Below are positions 61,141 to 64,000 of a stretch of 64,000 nucleotides of DNA, one piece after another (the stretch's first letter is position 1; the number at the start of each line of letters is the position of its first letter). The position numbers and the translations under genes were made by a program. This stretch comes from Toxorhynchites rutilus septentrionalis (lineage: Eukaryota; Arthropoda; Insecta; Diptera; Culicidae): contig NC_073744.1 in the NCBI RefSeq assembly GCF_029784135.1, positions 19,288,239 to 19,352,238 of the forward strand. The letters are read 5' to 3'. Under the pieces are notes generated by a model, which was not told where the DNA came from, made no database searches, and worked only from the letters and a program-made list of their open reading frames with translations.

Positions 61141-62955
61141 AGGTAAGGCGGGGCTAGTTGGTCATTTTTAAATAAATTTGGCTATAACTTTGTAGTACAA
61201 AGTTTTGCATTAGAATGTTATGTACAACAATGAAGCTTACCTTACCTCTCTTACACTGTGCCGCGCACCAGAAGGTTTGAAGGCATGTCCTCATTTTGAA
61301 GACATTTGGTTTTGTGAATGTTCGCGACCAAAGCGCGAAGTGTAAACAAGTATCCCTATTTCCATATTCCAATGTTCATCCCTATCCTTTTTTCCATCCA
61401 AGCCCCTCCCTTCCTTCCGAAATGCAGTGTGTGGTGCATGACACAAATACAACCATAGTAAAACCCGAAGTGCAACATCAAACGCATACAACTAAAGAAG
61501 CATACGAATCGATCCATAGCAAAAACCGTTTATTTCACATTCCGATTCCAACCTTTATCCGTGCAAGATCGCGAGAATAAAATCCATGTGTGTAGAAGTT
61601 TTCCCACGTGTTTTTAATTCCAAAGTGTTTGCCATTCTCCAAACAAGCCGCATTCCGTATCCTGAGCTATCATCCTGGCCTCCTTCAGCCGAAAGAACCG
61701 CCACATTCCTCAATGGTGTGATCCACCAGTGAATACATTTGGAAGACATAATGAAATAAGTAAAGATATTTCAGTATGATAGCGCACGTGGATTTTAAAA
61801 GATATTATTTCCATGAAATTCTAACTAATTGTCCGAAAATATCGTCAAAAAAGTAGGGCTTTAGTCTCAGTGAACGAAGCGGTCTGAATACATATTGTCT
61901 CTGAAAGACATTAGTTCATTTGCGCTAAAAATCGAATGATTGTGACATCGCATTTCTGTTATTTTGGGCCTCTACTATACAATAGATTAACCTAAATCCT
62001 TCAAACTTCACAAATCGAAGGTTTTCCGGTTACATACTTTTTCTACAATTAGTTTCATGGATATGGTGTTAGTTTCAAGCATAACTTTAAAGCTGAAATA
62101 AACAAATAGAGTTATCACAGTTCCGTTTTTGTGTGAAGAATATTCCTCCGACATTTTGGTGAAGACATTTGAAGACATTTTTTATAACATGTGAAGACAT
62201 TTGAAACAAATCACCTGACATCCCTGCGGCGCACAGCCGGTTTCTTACTTGCATTTATGTTGATGACATTTGTAACGTTCGCCCCAAAGTATATTGAAAT
62301 AACCTCCAGGTATGCTACATTACTCGATGCATTATTGCGAGTTCTGATATACAATGATAGCGTTTATTATATTTAATTAAAATTTAACAGCAAAAAACAT
62401 AAATATAACAATTATATTGCAGGTGGTTTGTGGGGTGGTTGGTATCAGGTTATCTGGTTTCAAATACACTGGGTTTGGTAGTAAAACATATGCTTTCTGT
62501 ATTTGTATATAGCTTGCGTAACGAAACGCGGCATACCTGAAAGTTTTATATGCATTGCTCTCAAACGAGCAATTTGTGTGACCTCTATATATGAAAAAGA
62601 ATATTCATGAAAATTCAATAGAAATAATTTTAAGACCGATTTCCATTAACATTTAAAACTAATACATACACTAAACTTTTGTTTTGCGTTAGAATCGATT
62701 TTTTGCATGATTATCTAACATTTTCAGAACCAATTTTATAATGCGCAGCAGTGAATAATTTTTGGAGAAATCGGCGTCATGTTCGTATTTTTTAACCCAC
62801 TTAATAAAAAGTTTTTCCAATTTGCTTATTTTATTGCATCAGCAATTCACTATTTTTCATCCATAGATCGCTAAATTTTTTGGACGCTCAGATTCCAAAA
62901 TATCGTCACTGATCAACTTACTCCTATGACTAACTAGCACCGCCCTACCCTACCT
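61141..62955. mobile_element. Possible 1.8-kb inverted-repeat element
   Basis: AGGTAAGGCGGGGCTAGTTG at the left, and on the minus strand from the right AGGTAGGGTAGGGCGGTGCT, then AGTTAGTC: an imperfect inverted repeat of about 25 bp with a GGTA duplication. Target duplication unclear. The interior has no domain. At 62155-62203 GAAGACATTT is repeated four times, and also occurs at 61297. Confidence 0.4.
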
Positions 62956-64000
62956 CATTGGTTAAAGTGAAAGTTAGTTGGCTGTTATAAGTACAATGAA
63001 GTAAAAATCGTGATTTTAGGAGATTCTAGTTGAAGACTCACCACGCATTGTTTAAAATGATATTACAGCGAAATCATAAAAGATGAAAGTTGGATGTCAA
63101 AGAACGAATTATAGAGCGGCTATAATTTGGCTGATAGAAACATTTAAGTTCATTATGTATTTTTTGGATAACATTAAGAATAACACCTTGAAAACCACTA
63201 ACTTTTAAGTTTTCCACTTCTAAAATGTTATGTAAATCCATTAATTTGGATGTTTCACAACAGCATCCTGTATAAAATTTTCTCATCTTTCAAATGGAAG
63301 CACAAGAATCCTCCTACGTAGTGTACTTTTCGAAGCAGAGCCAGTTTAGGTCTGCAGAGCATGAAACAGAGAAAAAGTGTAATAACTCTGTCATTGTTGA
63401 AATTCTAACATATGCGTAGAAGGATTTTTTCATCAAACATCATCCTCTATGACCTCCTGAAAGAATTCGCATTTTTGTTATATGAGAAAGGTTATTTGTG
63501 ACTTTAAGTGGATGAATCGAAAATTAAATTCTTCTTTTATATTCAGAAAACGAAAAATGTATGTATAAAAAACAAATAAAAAAATTTTTTTTGGACTCGA
63601 TTATATACAGTGAAAAGAAATCGGAGACATATTCGAGTCCGCCTTGCATATACAAAAAAGACGGATGGGTAATGTCGGAGACATAACCGAAGAGACGTAG
63701 AACTACAACAAGGGCTGTCAATTTGAATACCTTATTGAATATGTTAGTAGTTCTTCTGTACCTACTAACAAAATTATATCTCCAACGCTCCCAGAAACAT
63801 AATTCCCAAACAAATAACTCACAAATTATATTATTCAGCATCTTTCGCAGAATGGCAACAAAAACCCCAAAATCAATTGTGTTGATGGTAGATATAACAA
63901 TGAACTCAGCCCTTGCTTTTAGAAAATTTCTTCTTTCCTTCCGGCTTGCAATGTGTTTTTATACTTGGGTTTCCCTGAGCGAACAATGAGGGTCAACAAC
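62956..64000. other. No gene seen; partial repeats
   Basis: GGGTAATGTCGGAGACATAA at 63667-63686 repeats the motif of 4302-4322. GACGTAGAACTAC at 63694 matches the GACGTAG terminal repeat, so another copy may start here and leave the window. GGACTCGATTAT at 63593 resembles the pogo-like end of 28705. Confidence 0.4.

Overview
This is eukaryotic DNA, not bacterial. It is AT-rich with many homopolymer runs, has intron-type splice signals, and is made largely of transposable-element remains. The mix of elements suggests a mosquito, most likely a culicine (Aedes or a relative): tRNA-derived SINEs, mariner and Tc1 copies, non-LTR retrotransposon tails, and several non-autonomous inverted-repeat families, one with GACGTAGGACTACGTC ends. 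This assignment rests on pattern recognition; no marker gene proves it. There is no rRNA, tRNA gene, operon or CRISPR array.

Only one piece of host protein is convincing. A 145-bp exon on the minus strand (41067-41211) has a clean acceptor and donor and encodes the end of a laminin-G domain that I recognise as the first LNS domain of neurexin-1. If so, the window lies inside a very large neurexin gene: at least 22.8 kb of intron upstream of the exon (to the right) and long intron downstream (to the left). Two weaker minus-strand open segments with splice-like ends and matching phase (40670-40856 and 2728-2961) could be variable linker exons. No other stretch looks like host coding sequence.

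Layout. 1-9.1 kb: repeats, a homeodomain-site-like cluster at 1.2-1.4 kb, one candidate exon, and an 847-bp inverted-repeat element at 8.2-9.0 kb. 10.4-14.7 kb: truncated mariner, a 300-bp satellite that changes orientation, a SINE, and a non-LTR retrotransposon split by a 1-kb element. 16-24.9 kb: three more SINEs or SINE-like units, two inverted-repeat elements and a long-armed foldback element carrying a SINE. 26.7-34.8 kb: direct repeats, an 1180-bp pogo-like element, and a 2.4-kb element containing 400-bp tandem units. 36.6-38.8 kb: foldback fragment and Tc1 copy A. 39.5-42 kb: low-repeat island with the neurexin exon. 42.4-44.9 kb: second foldback element with a nearly full-length mariner inside it. 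45-48.2 kb: a 145-bp minisatellite ending in a (TA)n tract. 48.2-48.9 kb: a third transposase pseudogene. 50.8-64 kb: further element copies, including Tc1 copy B, a third mariner, two MITEs and a non-LTR tail.

The elements do not form a working system. Every transposase open frame seen is broken by frameshifts, stops, deletions or lost catalytic residues. The value of the window is as a record of nested insertions, several with paralogous empty sites in the same window, within what is probably a giant neuronal-gene intron.
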